From contig JAHLWT010000202.1 of assembly GCA_019057775.1 (NCBI GenBank), positions 1-64,000 on the forward strand: DNA of 64,000 nt, in the 5' to 3' direction. This stretch comes from Promethearchaeota archaeon. Its GTDB lineage: Archaea > Asgardarchaeota > Lokiarchaeia > Sigynarchaeales > SOKP01. This document shows positions 45,779 through 54,966 of this stretch, in pieces. The notes beneath the pieces are model-generated. The model saw only the letters and a program-made list of their open reading frames with translations, was not told where the DNA came from and ran no database searches. The position numbers and the translations under genes are program-made. Numbering within the stretch: the stretch's first letter is position 1; each line of letters starts with the position of its first letter.

Positions 45779-47092
45779 TCATTTTAAATGATCTGGAACT
45801 ATTTGATTCTTTATCAAATCTTCATAGGTTTCTTCATTACGGATTTTGTACACATTTCCATCATTTAATAAAATTTCAGCAGGTCTTGGTCTTGAATTAT
45901 AAGGACTACTCATTGTAAAACCGTAAGCTCCAGTGTCTAATATAGCCAAAAATTCACCCTCATTCAATTCAACTAGCTCCCTTTCTTTACCAAGCACATC
46001 TCCAGACTCACAGATGGGTCCAACTACATCATATTTTAAAGTTTTTCCCTCCTTTTTCTCTTTACAAGCAATTATATGGTGGTATGAACCATACATGGTT
46101 GGACGTATTAATGTGTTAAACCCCGCGTCTATTCCAGCAAACATTTTAAATCCATTATCTTTAATGGTATTAATTTGAGTTAAGATTACGCTTGACTCCG
46201 CAGTAATGTAACGTCCTGGCTCAAGATAAAGAAAAGGATTTCCAATATCTCCCTTTTCGACAGTGTTAATGAATCTATTAAGAACAATATCACTATATCT
46301 TTTTAAATCAAGTGGGTCTACTTCGGGATTGTAAGGTATTCCAATTCCTCCCCCGAAATCTACAAATTCAAATTGAATTCCTAAGGTTTCTGCCAACTTT
46401 TCTATTATTGATAAAAATTTTTCTGTTGGTTTTTCAAAATCAAGGGGATTAATGATGCCAGAGCCTATATGCTGATGAATTCCAAACCTTTTAAAGCCTA
46501 AATCTCGTGCATTTGAATAAGCTTTCACTATTTGGTTTTCTAAAATCCCAAATTTAATTTCTTTACCTGCTGTAATTGTATGGGAATGATGACCAGCACC
46601 AAATTCGGGATTAAATCTAAACGAAATAATATCTTTTTCTGCACCGTTATTATCATAAATAGCTGATAATCGTTTTAATTGACTATAGCTATCTAAATTA
46701 ATTAATATGCCATTATCAACTGAATATTCAAAATCATCATTTGTAAACATGTTCCCGGTGTGAATAATTCGATCTGGAGGAACTCCTACTTTTAAGCAAG
46801 CATATATCTCTCCTGTTGAAGAACAATCAAAATTTGATCCTTCAGAAAGTAGGATTTTTAAAGTTGATAGATTAGTGTTAGATTTTACGGCAAAATATAT
46901 CTTATTTTTCTTGTATTTAGAGTTTAAAGTATTTTTTAAATCCTTATATCTCTTTCGTATTAATTGTTCATTTAAAATGTAAATTGGAGTGCCAAATTTT
47001 TCAGCGATTTCTACTGTACTTAAATTTGCAAAATACAGAATTCCTTCTCTATATTCTAATTCTTTATTGCTCAACCAATCAATATACTTCAT
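45779..47092 (-). CDS. lysA: Diaminopimelate decarboxylase
   Basis: The 437-residue protein is a fold-III PLP decarboxylase. It has the PLP lysine in YFAVKSNTNLSTLK (about 66), the glycine-rich EFVDFGGGIGIPY, EPGRYITAES, and the catalytic cysteine in VGPICESGDVLG. It converts meso-diaminopimelate to lysine, the last pathway step. dapF begins 40 bases upstream on the same strand, so the two probably form an operon that faces dapA-dapB. Length is typical of the family, and the ATG has no competing start. Confidence 0.96.
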   Translation of the reverse strand: MKYIDWLSNKELEYREGILYFANLSTVEIAEKFGTPIYILNEQLIRKRYKDLKNTLNSKYKKNKIYFAVKSNTNLSTLKILLSEGSNFDCSSTGEIYACLKVGVPPDRIIHTGNMFTNDDFEYSVDNGILINLDSYSQLKRLSAIYDNNGAEKDIISFRFNPEFGAGHHSHTITAGKEIKFGILENQIVKAYSNARDLGFKRFGIHQHIGSGIINPLDFEKPTEKFLSIIEKLAETLGIQFEFVDFGGGIGIPYNPEVDPLDLKRYSDIVLNRFINTVEKGDIGNPFLYLEPGRYITAESSVILTQINTIKDNGFKMFAGIDAGFNTLIRPTMYGSYHHIIACKEKKEGKTLKYDVVGPICESGDVLGKERELVELNEGEFLAILDTGAYGFTMSSPYNSRPRPAEILLNDGNVYKIRNEETYEDLIKNQIVPDHLK

Positions 47093-47132
47093 AATTTTTC
47101 AAAATTCGGCTATTTAAGTATTGAATATTTCA

Positions 47133-48014
47133 TTAAATTTCAAGTCTCTCAATTATACCCTCAAAAACTTTTTCTATAGGACCTTCCATAAGAACAGTTT
47201 TGCCAGTATAAGTTATAATTAAATCTCCTCCATCATTATGCACTACTATAGGTGTTTTTTCTTTAAAAATACCTAATATAGTACCTGCAACCACAGAAGC
47301 ACAAGCCCCTGTACCACATGATTTTGTGATTCCGACACTTCTTTCAAACACTCTTACAATACTTTCTTCTTCAGAAATAACTTTAACGAATTCGACGTTT
47401 ACTTTATTTGGAAAGCGATGATGAGACTCTATTGCCGCACCATACATGTTTAATATATCGTCATTTAGGAGCTTCTCCGTAAATATAACTGCGTGTGGGT
47501 TTCCCATTGAAACTGCTGTTATTTTGAATATTTTATCTAAAATTACTATAGGTTCATTAACACATCGATCCACCGGACTATCTAACAAAACAGGAATTTC
47601 TTCACATTTCAGAATCGGGGGGCCCATATCAATTTCCACACTATTAACTTTATCATCTACTATGCTAAGTTTCGCTACCAAGATTCCCTTGAGAGTTTCT
47701 ATAGTTATCTCATTTTTTTTAACAATCTCTTTCTCATAAACATATTTTGAAAAGCATCTTATCCCATTCCCACACATCTCTGCTTCTAATCCGTCAACGT
47801 TAAATATCCTCATCTTTATATCAGCAGTGTCAGATTTACAAACAAAAATTAAACCATCTGCTCCAATCGAAAAATGGAATTCGCAGAGCTTGACAGCTAA
47901 TTTTGATTTTTTCTCTTCTGGAATTATCCACTTAATATCGTTAATTATTATGTAATCATTGCCTAAACCGTGATATTTCCCAAAATCTAAATTTTCTAAG
48001 GCTAAACTACTCAT
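47133..48014 (-). CDS. dapF: Diaminopimelate epimerase
   Basis: The 293-residue protein shows both halves of the DapF pseudo-symmetric fold. MCGNGIRCF (about residue 80) holds the first catalytic cysteine and SCGTGACASVVA (about 232) the second, with FGKYHGLGNDYIII at the N-terminus. It converts LL- to meso-diaminopimelate for lysA. The ATG start is used. Together with dapA, dapB and lysA this covers four pathway enzymes; the intermediate steps, whether by aminotransferase or another route, are not encoded in the window. Confidence 0.96.
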   Translation of the reverse strand: MSSLALENLDFGKYHGLGNDYIIINDIKWIIPEEKKSKLAVKLCEFHFSIGADGLIFVCKSDTADIKMRIFNVDGLEAEMCGNGIRCFSKYVYEKEIVKKNEITIETLKGILVAKLSIVDDKVNSVEIDMGPPILKCEEIPVLLDSPVDRCVNEPIVILDKIFKITAVSMGNPHAVIFTEKLLNDDILNMYGAAIESHHRFPNKVNVEFVKVISEEESIVRVFERSVGITKSCGTGACASVVAGTILGIFKEKTPIVVHNDGGDLIITYTGKTVLMEGPIEKVFEGIIERLEI

Positions 48015-48104
48015 GATTCAATCAGCCAATTCCTATAAGATTTATATTTGAAATATGAAATCATTTAAATAAAATTTTAAAATAATTCTGATTTCATTAA
48101 TGCA

Positions 48105-48620
48105 ATGAACTTCAAAAAGATAATTCTTCTTGGCTTATTATTTTTTCTAATGGCTCCGATTATTAGTGCCACAGCGTTTACGTATATTGATTATATAAAA
48201 GATGGTAATTACGTCTTTTTCCTAGTTGATATAGAAGAGGGTCACAGTATTGAAATCAATGTAAGTCACGAAGACAATGGAAATTTTACCCTTTTTATAT
48301 TTGATCAGCGACCAACTGAATCATTTGTAAAAAATGATAAAACTTTGAATACTGAAATATTTAGCAGTCCTAAGACAGTTGCGTATAATATTGATGATAA
48401 TCCTTATCTTAACTTTACCGCTCAAGACACTTTAATACATTACATTGAAATCATCTTAGTTGGGGATGGGCCAGATACTTTTACTATTAGTTGTACTGAA
48501 GATTTAACGAGATATTATTTGCCAATTATATCAAGTTTCAGGTTGGAGTATATAATGCTTACAATCTTCTTCGCAGTAGCTTTAATACTCATACTTAATA
48601 AAAAAAAAATAAGAAAATAA
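48105..48620 (+). CDS. Small secreted or membrane-anchored protein of unknown function
   Basis: The 171-residue protein has a signal-peptide-like N-terminus (KKIILLGLLFFLMAPIISATA, shorter hydrophobic core LLGLLFFLMAP) and a C-terminal transmembrane segment (MLTIFFAVALILIL) with a basic tail (NKKKIRK). The middle 110 residues would lie outside the cell and look beta-rich, with several N-x-S/T sites. I do not recognise a family. It starts with ATG and diverges from dapF. Confidence 0.6.
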   Translation: MNFKKIILLGLLFFLMAPIISATAFTYIDYIKDGNYVFFLVDIEEGHSIEINVSHEDNGNFTLFIFDQRPTESFVKNDKTLNTEIFSSPKTVAYNIDDNPYLNFTAQDTLIHYIEIILVGDGPDTFTISCTEDLTRYYLPIISSFRLEYIMLTIFFAVALILILNKKKIRK

Positions 48621-48700
48621 AACCATATTTTTATTATACATCTAAAAATATCTTCTTCTAAGACTTTTTTATGAATTGATTAAAAATTAATTGAGATTTA

Positions 48701-48710
48701 TTTATAATAC
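48701..48710 (+). promoter_or_regulatory. Probable TATA box of the acyl-CoA ligase gene
   Basis: TTTATAATAC lies about 31-40 bases before the ATG at 48741 and fits an archaeal short-leader promoter. Confidence 0.35.
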
Positions 48711-48740
48711 TTCGATATTTATCATAGCTCGTGAATACAT

Positions 48741-50414
48741 ATGTATGAAAAAAAACCGTGGTTGAAGTTTTATGATAAACATGTTCCTGAACATATTGAT
48801 TATCCTAAAACGACAATGTACAATGCCCTAATTAAAACTTTTGAACAATATCCTCATTCAATAGCTTATGATTTTATGGGTAATGAAACGACTTATACAC
48901 AACTAATTCAACAGATTGATCAATGCGCAAGAGCTTTATCCAATTTAGGTCTGAAAAAGGGAGAGATAATGACAATTTCAATGCCAACATCTCCTCAAGG
49001 TATAATTTGTTTTTATGCAATTAATAAGATCGGAGCCATTGCAAGCATGATCCATCCTTTAAGTCCTCCCAAACAAATCGAATTCTTCATAAATTTGAGT
49101 AATAGCACTTTCGCATTAACAATTGACAGAGTTTATCCTAATTTTGATGAAATCATGGAAAAAACACCTCTAAAATCACTAATCCTAACAAAATTTGGAC
49201 AAGATACGGTTGATGTCCCTGATAATCCTAAATTAGTCTGGTGGAAGGATATTATGGCTAATCAATATTCAGAAATAACAGATTCAGGGATGACTCATGA
49301 TGAGATGGCAGTTATTTTATATTCTGGAGGAACTACTGGAGTCCCAAAAGGAATCATGCTCTCAAATTACAATTTTATATGTGAAGGAACTCAGGTTGCT
49401 ACTTGGATGGATTTATCTGATAAAGATTCAGCACTTGCACTTTTGCCAATATTTCATGGGTTTGGCCTTGGAGTGTGCGTTAATGCGATTTTTATGGGAG
49501 GAGGAAAGAGTATTTTAGTGCCATCATTTACTCCCGATCAGGTAGCAGATTTAATTAGAGTAAAAAAACCCAATTTGATCTTTGGAGTTCCCACATTATA
49601 TGAAGCCCTTAATAGAAATCCAAGTTTTCAAAACACTAACCTGAGTTTCTTAAAAGTAGCTTTTTGTGGAGCGGATACATTACCGCGCACTACGAAAGAA
49701 AAGTTTGAAGAAATATGTAGCAAAAATGGATCAAACGTTCAACTACGTGAAGGATATGGATTAACAGAGGCAGTTACAGGAATTTGTGCTATGCCCCTAG
49801 GAGAATATAGAGAAGGAAGTATTGGGATTCCATTTCCGGATATGATGATGAAGATTGTCGAACTCGACACCATGAAAGAAGCTCCAATAGGGCAAGAAGG
49901 TGAACTATGCATAAGTGGTCCTGCGGTGATGATGGGGTACTTAAACAAACCAACCGAAACTGCAGAAACGCTAAAAACACATGAGGATGGAAAAATCTGG
50001 CTCCATACTGGAGACATCGCTACGATGGATAAAGATGGATTCTTCTATTTCAAACTTAGGTTAAAAAGAATGATAAAATCTTCAGGCTTTAATGTCTATC
50101 CTGCTCAAGTGGAAGACATTCTTTATAAACACCCTGATGTACTTGAAGTATGCGTTATAGGCGTACCAGATGAAAAACAAATCCAAAGTGTTAAAGCATA
50201 TGTAGTTTTAAAAGAACCTGAAAAAGAAAGTATAGGATTGGAAAAAGAATTGATTAACTTCTGTACCGAAAATTTAATTAAATGGAGTTGTCCGCGAAAT
50301 ATTGAGTTTACTAAACAATTGCCAAAAACTTTAGTGGGAAAAATAGATTTCAAGCAATTAGAAGCCCAAGAAAAAGTAAGATTAAAGTCAGCCGGAAAAT
50401 ATTATGGTAAATAA
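48741..50414 (+). CDS. Acyl-CoA ligase (AMP-forming)
   Basis: The 557-residue protein is an ANL-superfamily adenylate-forming enzyme. It has the phosphate-binding loop ILYSGGTTGVPKGIMLSN (about 190-207), REGYGLTEA (about 336-344), the hinge-region HTGDIATMDKDGFF and KRMIKSSGFN, and the catalytic lysine in LPKTLVGKIDFKQL near the C-terminus. It activates a carboxylate, probably a fatty acid by overall similarity, to its CoA thioester. The exact substrate cannot be read from the sequence. It stands alone with its own promoter, 212 bases before cdhD on the same strand. Confidence 0.93.
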   Translation: MYEKKPWLKFYDKHVPEHIDYPKTTMYNALIKTFEQYPHSIAYDFMGNETTYTQLIQQIDQCARALSNLGLKKGEIMTISMPTSPQGIICFYAINKIGAIASMIHPLSPPKQIEFFINLSNSTFALTIDRVYPNFDEIMEKTPLKSLILTKFGQDTVDVPDNPKLVWWKDIMANQYSEITDSGMTHDEMAVILYSGGTTGVPKGIMLSNYNFICEGTQVATWMDLSDKDSALALLPIFHGFGLGVCVNAIFMGGGKSILVPSFTPDQVADLIRVKKPNLIFGVPTLYEALNRNPSFQNTNLSFLKVAFCGADTLPRTTKEKFEEICSKNGSNVQLREGYGLTEAVTGICAMPLGEYREGSIGIPFPDMMMKIVELDTMKEAPIGQEGELCISGPAVMMGYLNKPTETAETLKTHEDGKIWLHTGDIATMDKDGFFYFKLRLKRMIKSSGFNVYPAQVEDILYKHPDVLEVCVIGVPDEKQIQSVKAYVVLKEPEKESIGLEKELINFCTENLIKWSCPRNIEFTKQLPKTLVGKIDFKQLEAQEKVRLKSAGKYYGK

Positions 50415-50472
50415 TTTCTTTTATAATCGACTATTTAACTGCTTTAGAACTTAAGGTATGTAAAGCATCCAG

Positions 50473-50492
50473 AATCCCCATTCATAGGGATT
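50473..50492 (+). repeat. Short inverted repeat between acyl-CoA ligase and cdhD
   Basis: AATCCC and GGGATT flank the eight-base loop CATTCATA. It could form a six-base-pair hairpin at the end of the upstream transcript, but no T-run follows directly, so termination is only a guess. Confidence 0.3.
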
Positions 50493-50626
50493 TGAAGATT
50501 ATCAAAATCCTACATGAAATGACTGAATTCGTCGCAACCCCCTTTTAAATAAACTTAAATTCAAGTCTACAATTGTCTATTTATTGATTTCAAAAAAAAA
50601 AATAAAAATAAAAAAGTGATAGAAAA

Positions 50627-51820
50627 ATTTCCTTTGAAGAAATAAGTAAAAAACTTGCAAAATTCATGAAGGATACTGAAGAAATTGAACTCGTTGACGT
50701 GGATTTAGTTGCTGAATATCTTGAATTTCAAATGTTACCAGGTCTCGTTCAAGCTGCCGCTCAAGCAGTATTACCTGGAGTCCCCGGGAAAGCAGAATGG
50801 ACACCTGCCAAATTTTCGCTTGATCTAGAATACCCCGGGAAAATTGAGACTATTGAATTCATTCGCTCAAATGGCAAAAAAGCGACTATTGGCGGAGAAG
50901 TTGTCCCTCCATTTTATAATTTTTTAGGGCTTACTAAAAGAAATCCTAATCCCCCCTTGGTAACCTATGATGTTTTTGATATGGGGGCTAAAATGATGCT
51001 ACCTAAACCAATAAAACAAGAATATGGCGAAGTTTTAGGTGATCCCGCTGAATGGGCGAAATTAGCTGTTGATAAATTCGGTGCTGAATGCATTACTTTT
51101 CATTCTCTAGAAATCGATCCGGCAATGGGAGACGCACCAGTTTCACAATCAAGAAAATATCTCGAAGATATTTTACAAGCGGTTGATGTTCCTGTTATAA
51201 TTGGATGTTCAGGGAATAAGAAAAAAGATATTGAGTTATTTGAAGTTACTGCCGCAGCAACGGAAAGCGAAGTATTAATGCTATCAGCGGCAGATAAGGC
51301 AACTTGGGAAGAAGTTATTCCTCTCGCAGTGAAATATGATCACAATTGTCTCCTCTGGACTAGCTTAGATTTAAACAATCAAATCAAAATGAATAAAGAT
51401 GCATTAGAGCTTGGACTTCCCCCAAACCGAATTGTCATGGACCCAACTTGTGCGACACTCGGGTACGGGATGGAGTACAGTTTCAGTATTTATCAACGAA
51501 TGCGTGTTGCTGGCTTGTTAGGTGAGACTGATCTAGCTTACCCGATTAGTGGTGGGACTACAAATGCGTGGGGTGCGAGAGAAGCCTGGATGAGTGAGAA
51601 AAAAGCACCTGAATGGGGATTACGTAAATATCGAGGACCAATTTGGGAGATTCTAAATGCATTAGCCTTATGCACTGTAGGGATTGATTTATGTATGATG
51701 TTTCATCCGGTTGCGGCTAAACACTTGAAAGACATAACCGGTCAATTCTATGAAGCAGTACCCAAGGAATTAGATGATAAAGGCTATTATGATTGGGTTT
51801 CCGCGAATTTGAAACGTTAA
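50627..51820 (+). CDS. cdhD: Acetyl-CoA decarbonylase/synthase delta subunit
   Basis: The protein of about 397 residues matches the corrinoid iron-sulfur protein small subunit of the CO dehydrogenase/acetyl-CoA synthase complex. It shows PPLVTYDVFDMGAKMMLPKP, DPAEWAKLAVDKFGAECITFHSLEIDP, the TIM-barrel block PVIIGCSGNKKKDIELFE, and VMDPTCATLGYGMEYSFS. With the gamma subunit it carries the methyl group into acetyl-CoA in the Wood-Ljungdahl pathway. No other complex subunit is in the window. The ATG at 50666 would skip 13 codons that read as a good amphipathic helix (FEEISKKLAKFM). The frame starts with an ATT at 50627, six bases behind GTGAT. Confidence 0.92.
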   Translation: MSFEEISKKLAKFMKDTEEIELVDVDLVAEYLEFQMLPGLVQAAAQAVLPGVPGKAEWTPAKFSLDLEYPGKIETIEFIRSNGKKATIGGEVVPPFYNFLGLTKRNPNPPLVTYDVFDMGAKMMLPKPIKQEYGEVLGDPAEWAKLAVDKFGAECITFHSLEIDPAMGDAPVSQSRKYLEDILQAVDVPVIIGCSGNKKKDIELFEVTAAATESEVLMLSAADKATWEEVIPLAVKYDHNCLLWTSLDLNNQIKMNKDALELGLPPNRIVMDPTCATLGYGMEYSFSIYQRMRVAGLLGETDLAYPISGGTTNAWGAREAWMSEKKAPEWGLRKYRGPIWEILNALALCTVGIDLCMMFHPVAAKHLKDITGQFYEAVPKELDDKGYYDWVSANLKR

Positions 51821-52021
51821 ATATTTTTTTATTATTTTCTTTCCTTTTTTTTTAAAATCAGACTAAAAAGTATCGGCAAAACAAAACTAATCATACTTTA
51901 ATCTTGCTTTTTAGAAATTTATAAGGAAGATAGAAGTCGGAAAAAAAGATATCATCAAAAAACCCGATAAAAACCTTAAAGATTATAATGGTTTAAAGAA
52001 ATCAAAACCATTATAGATAAT

Positions 52022-52345
52022 TTAATCACTTTCAATACTTTTCCACGATTCCACAATCAGTTGATATTCAGAAAAATCATCATGAATTTTAGATCTTGGA
52101 TCCTTTGATTTACCCTCAACCTTAATAACTTCACCTGTTAATTCTATTTTCCCTTTTCTCGAGAGGGGCTCTTTTGAATATACAACAATTTGGTAGTTAC
52201 CATCTAAATCGAAATAATCCATATTATTATGAGAATTTACTATTGTAGTCATATGTTGCCAAATCTCTACAGCCACTCTTCCCTTAATCTTCACTATTTT
52301 TCCAACATTATTTTCAAAATCTTGCCACTTAACTTCGTTTACCAT
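52022..52345 (-). CDS. OB-fold-like small protein
   Basis: The 107-residue protein is a string of beta strands (GKIVKIKGRVAVEIW, YFDLDGNYQIVVYS, KGKIELTGEVIKVEG, YQLIVESWKSI) in the pattern of a single-stranded nucleic-acid-binding OB fold. No partner gene is adjacent. Its 5' end faces the start of the divergent glutamine amidotransferase gene. The ATG start is clear. Function beyond a fold-level call is not supported. Confidence 0.55.
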   Translation of the reverse strand: MVNEVKWQDFENNVGKIVKIKGRVAVEIWQHMTTIVNSHNNMDYFDLDGNYQIVVYSKEPLSRKGKIELTGEVIKVEGKSKDPRSKIHDDFSEYQLIVESWKSIESD

Positions 52346-52457
52346 GATAAACTCTTAATTTGAATTCTATAATTAATAAATAGAAATACGAAAGCTATAA
52401 TTCTTTTTACTACTCCTCAACTAAAATATTCACTTCTTTCTGAACAACCTTGGAAAA

Positions 52458-53174
52458 TTGACAAATAAAACCACAAACAAGAATAATAACAAAGTAATAG
52501 CTCTCATTGATAATTTTTCCATTAATTTTCTTACAGACCGGATAGAAAGAATCAAAAATATCGTTCAAGATAATTTCGAGAATGTCGAACTAAAAATAAT
52601 ACATTACTCTAAATTAGATCATGGAGAGTTAGAAGGGATTTCAGGCTATATACTATCAGGTTCTGATTCAAACGTATCTGAGTTTTCATCTAATAATAAT
52701 CTTAAAGAGGAATACCAAGAGGTTGTTAAATTAATTCAGATGGAGAATCAGCTGCCAATTTTTTCAATTTGTTTTGGGCATCAATTGACAGCATATGCGT
52801 TTGGTGGAAAAGTGCTACGAATGAGTGGTACATACAAAGGAAGTAGAAATATTTCTGTCTCGCTTGACAAGATAGATGAGATAATACCTTATACTGAGAT
52901 ATTAGTGAATATCCAACATTTGGATTATGTCAAACCTAATGATCCTAATATCCAAAAAGAATTTAATATTACGTCGGTAAAAGAAATAGATGGTTATGAG
53001 ATTATACAGTATATGCAGCATGTTAGAAGACCGATCTTTTCGGTTCAGTTTCATCCGGAAACTCATCTTACTTATGAGAAATTCGCTGATAAAAGCGATA
53101 AACAAAAACTAGCAAAAGTAGTAAAGGTAGGCGAGGAAATCATTAAGAACTTTATTTATTTTTGTATAAGTTAA
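52458..53174 (+). CDS. Class I glutamine amidotransferase
   Basis: The 238-residue protein has the class I triad: nucleophile cysteine in IFSICFGHQLTAYAFGG (about 97) and the H-x-E pair in FSVQFHPETHLTYEKF (about 200-202), with YILSGSDSNVSEF for the oxyanion side. It resembles the stand-alone amidotransferase subunit of GMP synthase or relatives such as YdaJ/PuuD-like hydrolases, but no synthetase subunit is adjacent. The TTG at 52458 is used; the first ten residues are asparagine/lysine-rich and the true start may be slightly downstream. Confidence 0.88.
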   Translation: MTNKTTNKNNNKVIALIDNFSINFLTDRIERIKNIVQDNFENVELKIIHYSKLDHGELEGISGYILSGSDSNVSEFSSNNNLKEEYQEVVKLIQMENQLPIFSICFGHQLTAYAFGGKVLRMSGTYKGSRNISVSLDKIDEIIPYTEILVNIQHLDYVKPNDPNIQKEFNITSVKEIDGYEIIQYMQHVRRPIFSVQFHPETHLTYEKFADKSDKQKLAKVVKVGEEIIKNFIYFCIS

Positions 53175-53248
53175 ATTGTTTTAATAATAAAAAGGTTAAA
53201 TAATTAAGAGAGTAAAAGAGTATTATAATCCGTTTGACGTGTATCTGG

Positions 53249-53476
53249 TTACGCCTTCTCAATCTTCAAATAGAAATTTTCTCCTTCTGTTTTGTATTCT
53301 AAAATTTTATCCTCGGTACGTCCTACATAACGATGGATATTCTCTCCAGCTTCTGCAAAGTCTCCACTGACTTCAAGAATATCTCCACTTTTCATCTCCA
53401 GTAATATTCTTTTTGTTTTTGCTACTGGCATGGGACAAACAAGTCCGGTACAGTCTAATTTATTTGATATTGTCAT
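53249..53476 (-). CDS. tusA: TusA/SirA-like sulfur carrier protein
   Basis: The 75-residue protein carries LDCTGLVCPMPVAKTKRIL, the CPxP sulfur-carrier motif of TusA/SirA/YedF proteins, with the full two-layer fold length. These proteins pass persulfide sulfur to tRNA thiolation, cofactor or sulfur-metabolism enzymes. The DsrE-like gene lies immediately upstream on the same strand (24 bases), a common pairing for sulfur relay. A LysR-type regulator is divergent from the pair. Confidence 0.92.
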   Translation of the reverse strand: MTISNKLDCTGLVCPMPVAKTKRILLEMKSGDILEVSGDFAEAGENIHRYVGRTEDKILEYKTEGENFYLKIEKA

Positions 53477-53500
53477 TTTTTAGATTAACCCCTTCTCTAT

Positions 53501-53860
53501 TTAACTAAATAAGACGTTATCAGCTTCTTGACACATTTCAACAAAAGTATTCATCGTAGTTTTATTAATTCCCTCAACGAATTCATCTTCAGACAAACCA
53601 CGTGCTTTCATGCATACACCACACGCTTTTACATTGGCTCCTTCTTTGATCACATCTTCCATCCATTTCCCAACATTATCATAATATGCAGGGTCTTGAT
53701 CTTTCTTTCCTACAAAAATGCCATCCTCAACTAGAAAGATATTAATCTTATGCCCTTCTAATAATGCAGCTAACGCAAACCTTAACATCGTGTAGGGTCT
53801 TTCAGATTTGTAGGCCGCATCAGCGATAACAATTGTAAATGTTTTTTTCTTTTCACTCAT
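53501..53860 (-). CDS. DsrE/DsrF-like sulfur-relay protein
   Basis: The 119-residue protein has the DsrE fold pattern (FTIVIADAAYKSERPYTMLRFA, LEGHKINIFLVEDGIF) and a conserved cysteine pair in VKACGVCMKARGL. DsrE-family proteins accept sulfur from, or donate it to, TusA. The ATG at 53860 is preferred because AAAGG lies just before it; a longer frame upstream (to 53953) has no family similarity. It probably forms an operon with tusA. Confidence 0.88.
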   Translation of the reverse strand: MSEKKKTFTIVIADAAYKSERPYTMLRFALAALLEGHKINIFLVEDGIFVGKKDQDPAYYDNVGKWMEDVIKEGANVKACGVCMKARGLSEDEFVEGINKTTMNTFVEMCQEADNVLFS

Positions 53861-54050
53861 TTTATCCTTTTCTTTCCTATTTATATTTAGAATAAAGCTT
53901 TTAATAATGGAAAAAAAAGAAGATTTATTAATTTTTTCGTGATGAATTATCAAAAAAATCGATAAATAGATATATTGTAGTAATTCCTTATTATAATAAT
54001 ATTATAATAATAAATTATTATCCTAAATTGAAATTAAGGTGTTATGAACA

Positions 54051-54938
54051 TTGCATATAGAATACTTAAGAAACTTCATCAAATTAACACAGTTTAAAAG
54101 TTTTTCAAAATTAGCCCAAGAGCTCCCAATTTCTCAAAGTACCCTATCTCATCAAATTTCTCAATTAGAAAAAAATTTTGGTGGCGTTGTTTTAATTAAC
54201 AGAACAACAAAAAAGTTTGAGTTAACAAAAGCGGGTAAAATTTTTCTAAAACATGCTGAAGCTATAATCAATATATTTGATGACTGTAAGCTTGAGATTT
54301 CTGAATTTATGCTACAAAAGATGGAAGATATAATTATTTCTGCTTCTACTATCCCTGGATCTCATATCTTACCTAAATACATTGCAGATTTCAGAAATAA
54401 AAATCCTAGTGCAAACTTTAAAATTCTGATTAATAATTCTCAAAAATCGATTGAAAACCTTAAAAAGGGATTGGCAGATTTTGCGGGAATCGGTAGTTTT
54501 ATGAATTACAACAGAGAAAATTTTGAATACCTTAAAATCGGAGAAGAAAACATAAAATTCATATGTTCTCCTAATCATGAATTGCTTCAAAATGGAGATA
54601 ATTTAGTAAGCTTTGAAGATCTTACCAAATTCCCTTTTGTGTGGAGGGAAAAAGGCTCAGGAATGCGAGAAACCTTCAAAACGCAATTTCCCAGATATAA
54701 AGAATTAAATACCAGATTAACAATAAATGATAACGATTCTATAATCTCTACTGTAAGTGAATCTAATTATATTAGCATTATGAGTGAAATTATAACAAAT
54801 AAACTTGAACACCTTGTAAAAACATTAGAAGTAAGAGGATTTCCTGAAGTCGCAAAAAGGTCTTTATATTTCTTGAAATTAAAAAATAAAGAATTTAGCG
54901 AATTGAAAAACAACTTCTGGGAATACTTAAAACAATAA
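54051..54938 (+). CDS. LysR-type transcriptional regulator
   Basis: The 295-residue protein begins with a LysR helix-turn-helix: LRNFIKLTQFKSFSKLAQEL, then ISQSTLSHQISQLEKNFGGVVLINRTTKKFELTKAG. The C-terminal 200 residues form the periplasmic-binding-like effector domain (ILPKYIADFRNKNPSANFKI). It is divergent from the tusA-dsrE pair and so may sense a sulfur-related effector. The TTG start follows AAGGTG by nine bases, and a TGA stop lies two codons before it, so no longer N-terminus is possible. Confidence 0.93.
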   Translation: MHIEYLRNFIKLTQFKSFSKLAQELPISQSTLSHQISQLEKNFGGVVLINRTTKKFELTKAGKIFLKHAEAIINIFDDCKLEISEFMLQKMEDIIISASTIPGSHILPKYIADFRNKNPSANFKILINNSQKSIENLKKGLADFAGIGSFMNYNRENFEYLKIGEENIKFICSPNHELLQNGDNLVSFEDLTKFPFVWREKGSGMRETFKTQFPRYKELNTRLTINDNDSIISTVSESNYISIMSEIITNKLEHLVKTLEVRGFPEVAKRSLYFLKLKNKEFSELKNNFWEYLKQ

Positions 54939-54966
54939 GTTAAATAAAAATAAAAAAATTAGAAAT

